Assembly: GCA_905147135.1 (NCBI GenBank)
Contig: LR990053.1
Location: 5,654,501-5,718,500 of the forward strand
Length of the DNA: 64,000 bases
Origin: Blastobasis lacticolella
Taxonomy: Eukaryota > Arthropoda > Insecta > Lepidoptera > Blastobasidae
Direction: 5' to 3'
A program made the position numbers and the translations under genes. Shown in pieces: positions 63,176-64,000 of the stretch (its first letter is position 1; the number at the start of each line of letters is the position of its first letter). Below the pieces are notes generated by a model. The model searched no databases, was not told the DNA's origin, and was given only the letters and a program-made list of their open reading frames with translations.

Positions 63176-64000
63176 AATTGAAATGTAAATATTATGGCAA
63201 TACTTGCATACCATAAACCATTTCTTATTATATTACCATCTATTACTACTTATCATCTGGCAGGCCGAAAGATTGTCGAAAGAAATGTAATTTGATATCA
63301 ATGAGCTTTGTACCATTGTGGTGGATAAGATTGAGCGCAATTTTCTGTGTACTGTAGCGGGTACTTAAACAAAACATCTATATCAGCGTTAGACTCTAGC
63401 CACCGAATTTTTGCACTGTAGAATTTGTGCTCTATGTTACGGTATCATTAAAAGTTTGTCTAACTCGACAAATGAGTCGGACTGAAATGTTTTGATTCTG
63501 ATGTAGGAGAGCTGTGCCCCCTCATCCTACCTACCTTAGGGGGCCTACCTAGGGAGCAAAATTTGCAGTGTGGTGTCCAACAGAGTAAAATAGCATCGCC
63601 GTCCACACTAAGAGGTGTCGTAAAAGGCGACTTATTTCAGAGGTAGGGCTTACTTTTCCAAGCTTCAGGTTTTTACCTACCTTATATATACTCTTGCAAG
63701 CTAGCGAGTAGAGGGGAATAAAAAGTAAGCCTAAATTCGTCCTCAGGTTCTAAATTATCTGCGTAATGCACCAGTCAAATTAGGAGGAAAGATTCGGACT
63801 GTTGGTAAAAAGAAACGAGTAATTAACCCGCTATTACGACATGTGGGAGTATTACCATCCTAAAAATTCAATTCCCCGAATAATGGAGCAGCCACTCTAT
63901 GTGTGCCGATTGTCATAGAAACGCGGTGGCCAAAACTGGAACTGCGGAAAAATATCGACACTTACTTTTGAAATGTATTTGAACTGACATGTCAATCCTA
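63176..64000. other. Intergenic; RTE 5' scrap at 63570-63645
   Basis: 'aacagagtaaaatagcatcg' and 'gtcgtaaaaggcgactt' match the RTE 5' block of 31.6 kb. No gene recognised up to the window end. Confidence 0.4.

Overview
The window reads as nuclear DNA of a moth or butterfly (Lepidoptera). It is about 60-65% AT and dense in non-LTR retrotransposons, tRNA-derived SINEs and fold-back DNA elements of types common in lepidopteran genomes. An anchored host gene lies at the left edge: the last two exons of the chaperonin subunit CCT-gamma (CCT3), at 372-547 and 1889-2008. Other probable host genes are a C2H2 zinc-finger gene on the minus strand (8948-11434), a small unknown minus-strand gene (11639-11896) and a two-exon secreted Tyr/Arg/Pro-rich protein (48232-49617).

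The notable part is the block between roughly 11.9 kb and 31.4 kb. It carries a cluster of genes that fits a parasitoid-wasp bracovirus (polydnavirus) segment and not an ordinary moth locus: a 165-residue viral-ankyrin (IkB-like) gene with no N- or C-terminal regulatory region (13438-13935, minus), an intact four-exon gene of unknown family with its own TATA box (15244-15963), and the 3' exons of a BEN-domain gene (26576-27240). Around these lie long AT-rich non-coding DNA, a repeat I associate with braconid wasps (25.6-26.4 kb) and a small MITE ending in ACACACAG. Moth-type zinc-finger sequence in the same orientation lies on both sides of the block, followed on the right by a lepidopteran RTE element. 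The simplest reading is a bracovirus circle (about 13 kb without its transposon) integrated into a lepidopteran chromosome at or beside a zinc-finger locus. The exact junctions could not be placed by eye.

Inside that block sits a nearly complete 6.5-kb BEL/Pao LTR retrotransposon (17639-24185). Its LTRs look identical apart from one 39-base deletion. It arrived either with the wasp DNA or after the transfer.

Layout: 1-8.9 kb, CCT3 tail, SINE, fold-back elements, a decayed nuclease-like element and a pogo-like element with a PHD finger; 8.9-11.9 kb, zinc-finger gene and small unknown gene; 11.9-31.4 kb, putative bracovirus segment; 31.4-34.8 kb, zinc-finger relic and an RTE LINE with a full-length open frame; 35-47.5 kb, inverted-arm elements, a truncated LINE, LINE 3' fragments and MITEs; 48.2-49.9 kb, secreted protein gene; 50-64 kb, mostly repeats, tandem arrays, a GC-rich patch with X-box-like palindromes, a 5'-truncated LINE (61.2-62.6 kb) and nested SINEs.

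All calls come from reading the sequence. No database search was run, so family assignments rest on recognised motifs and remembered family features.
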